NCBI RefSeq assembly: GCF_001545035.1
Contig: NZ_FCOJ02000001.1
Coordinates: 248,001 to 312,000 of the forward strand
Origin: Caballeronia glebae
GTDB lineage: Bacteria > Pseudomonadota > Gammaproteobacteria > Burkholderiales > Burkholderiaceae
DNA length: 64,000 nt
Direction: 5' to 3'
Shown: positions 63,132-64,000 of the stretch, piece by piece
How the letters are laid out: each line of letters begins with the position of its first letter
Position numbering within the stretch: position 1 is the stretch's first letter
Program-made: the position numbers and the translations under genes
The notes under the pieces: model-generated
The model's input: only the letters and a program-made list of their open reading frames with translations
Told to the model about the DNA's origin: nothing
Databases searched by the model: none

Positions 63132-64000
63132 GCGCTCACAGTCGATTCGCCCGCGATCAGCGCGAGCATGCCGCGCCGCAATTCCGCCGGACTGACCGGC
63201 TTGGAGAGCACATCCTGCTCGCACGCGAGCGGCACGATGCTCGCCGCCGGTTCGCCCGTCACGACGAGACACGGGCAGGGCCGGCCGAGCCGGGCGGCGC
63301 CGAGCATCGCCACTTCGCGCGCGGTCTTCGAATCGCGCAGCCGGAAGTCGGTGATGATGAGATCCGGGAAGCGCTCGATGTCCCCGAGGATCGTCTCGAA
63401 CGCCTCGAAGCTCGCCGCGGAGTCGTAGAGCACGCCCCATTGCGAGAGCAGCGCTTCGGTGGACGCGCGCACGAGACCGTCGTCCTCCACGAGCAGCACG
63501 TAACGCCCCTTGAGTTGCGCCATCTCGGCCGCCTCGGAACGCGCCGGGGCGCGCGCCGACGGCTTGTCGGGCGACGGACCGCACAGCGGCATTTCGAGCG
63601 AGAAGCGCGAGCCGCGCCCCGCCGTGGACTTCAGTTCGATGCGGTGCTGGTCGAGCATCGACATCACCGCATTGACGATCGACAGCCCGAGCCCGAGCCC
63701 CTTGTCGCGATCCTGCTCTGGATTGTCGACCTGGAAGAACGGCTGGAAGATGGCATCGAAATAATCGGCCGGAATGCCGATGCCGTTATCCAGCACGTCG
63801 ATACGCGCGCGTGTCGTGGAGCGCACCACGCCGACGATCACGGTCGGCTTCGACGTCTTGTCCCGGTCCGCGTACTTGATGCCGTTCGACACGAGATTGG
63901 CGACGGCGCGGCCGAGCCAGTGCGAATCGCTGCGCACGCAGACGACGTCTTCCTTCGGCAGCCGCAGCCGCAATTCGACGCCGCGGCTCGCCGCGAACGG
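63128..64000 (-). CDS. Hybrid sensor histidine kinase/response regulator, C-terminal part (5' end outside window)
   Basis: The frame is open to the window edge, so the N-terminus, including any sensor and His-phosphotransfer region, is missing. The visible part has the HATPase domain (N box ANLVSNGIKYA, G1 DNGIGIP, G2 GLGLGLSI) followed by a linker and a receiver domain: VLLVEDDGLVRASTEALL, phosphoacceptor in IITDFRLRD, and Lys in VLSKPVS. The gene overlaps the nucleoside hydrolase start by 4 bases. Signal unknown. Confidence 0.9.
   Translation of the reverse strand, partial: PFAASRGVELRLRLPKEDVVCVRSDSHWLGRAVANLVSNGIKYADRDKTSKPTVIVGVVRSTTRARIDVLDNGIGIPADYFDAIFQPFFQVDNPEQDRDKGLGLGLSIVNAVMSMLDQHRIELKSTAGRGSRFSLEMPLCGPSPDKPSARAPARSEAAEMAQLKGRYVLLVEDDGLVRASTEALLSQWGVLYDSAASFEAFETILGDIERFPDLIITDFRLRDSKTAREVAMLGAARLGRPCPCLVVTGEPAASIVPLACEQDVLSKPVSPAELRRGMLALIAGESTVSA

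Overview
The window comes from a high-GC betaproteobacterium, most likely Burkholderiaceae of the Caballeronia/Paraburkholderia type. The inference rests on the NAD-specific glutamate dehydrogenase of the large class, a bcsD-bcsP-bcsQ-bcsA-bcsB-bcsZ-bcsC cellulose operon, a DUF3331 protein, a CsgG/DUF4810/DUF799 lipoprotein operon and strongly GC-rich codon use. No rRNA, tRNA or CRISPR array was recognised.

Layout. 1-4.1 kb: the end of an NAD-glutamate dehydrogenase gene, convergent with an AEC transporter/acetolactate synthase pair. 4.4-10.3 kb: an accessory island made of a decayed IS5-family transposase, a frameshifted phage portal gene, a small hydrophobic protein, an AT-richer pair (metzincin lipoprotein and GT-A-like glycosyltransferase) and a truncated IS3-family remnant. 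10.4-12.3 kb: three lipoproteins with a strong terminator. 12.6-19.5 kb: FAD oxidoreductase, host-attachment-like protein, CoA transferase, and an FUSC exporter divergent from a LysR regulator across a dyad. 19.5-24 kb: iron uptake (PiuC-type hydroxylase, TonB-dependent siderophore receptor with a Fur-like box) and another LysR gene. 24-36.6 kb: the cellulose operon on the minus strand, with translational overlaps and an unusually long BcsC. 37-39 kb: small hypothetical genes. 39.2-43.6 kb: a polyamine-type ABC transporter operon divergent from a MocR/GntR regulator, with repeated operator-like motifs between them.

45.3-52.3 kb holds the most interesting system. An AT-rich leader region is followed by three tandem genes for tiny peptides (39, 40 and 49 codons) with almost identical 17-residue double-glycine leaders and Ser/Thr/Asn-rich cores. 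Then come an acyltransferase-like protein (distant LpxL look), an HlyD-type adaptor, a C39-peptidase ABC exporter and a TolC-like outer-membrane protein. This is a complete type I export cassette for small peptides that do not look like ordinary pore-forming bacteriocins. The peptide genes are too short to appear in ordinary ORF lists.

52.3-64 kb: a TetR regulator and NTF2-like gene around two palindromes, CsbD, an N-terminally truncated CorA-type transporter abutting a HicAB toxin-antitoxin pair with its own palindrome, small hypothetical genes, a single-domain response regulator, CheV, a CBS-domain protein, a lipid kinase coupled to a metallophosphoesterase, a PPC-domain protein, a MAPEG protein, a carboxylesterase, a nucleoside hydrolase and the 3' end of a hybrid histidine kinase that runs off the window.
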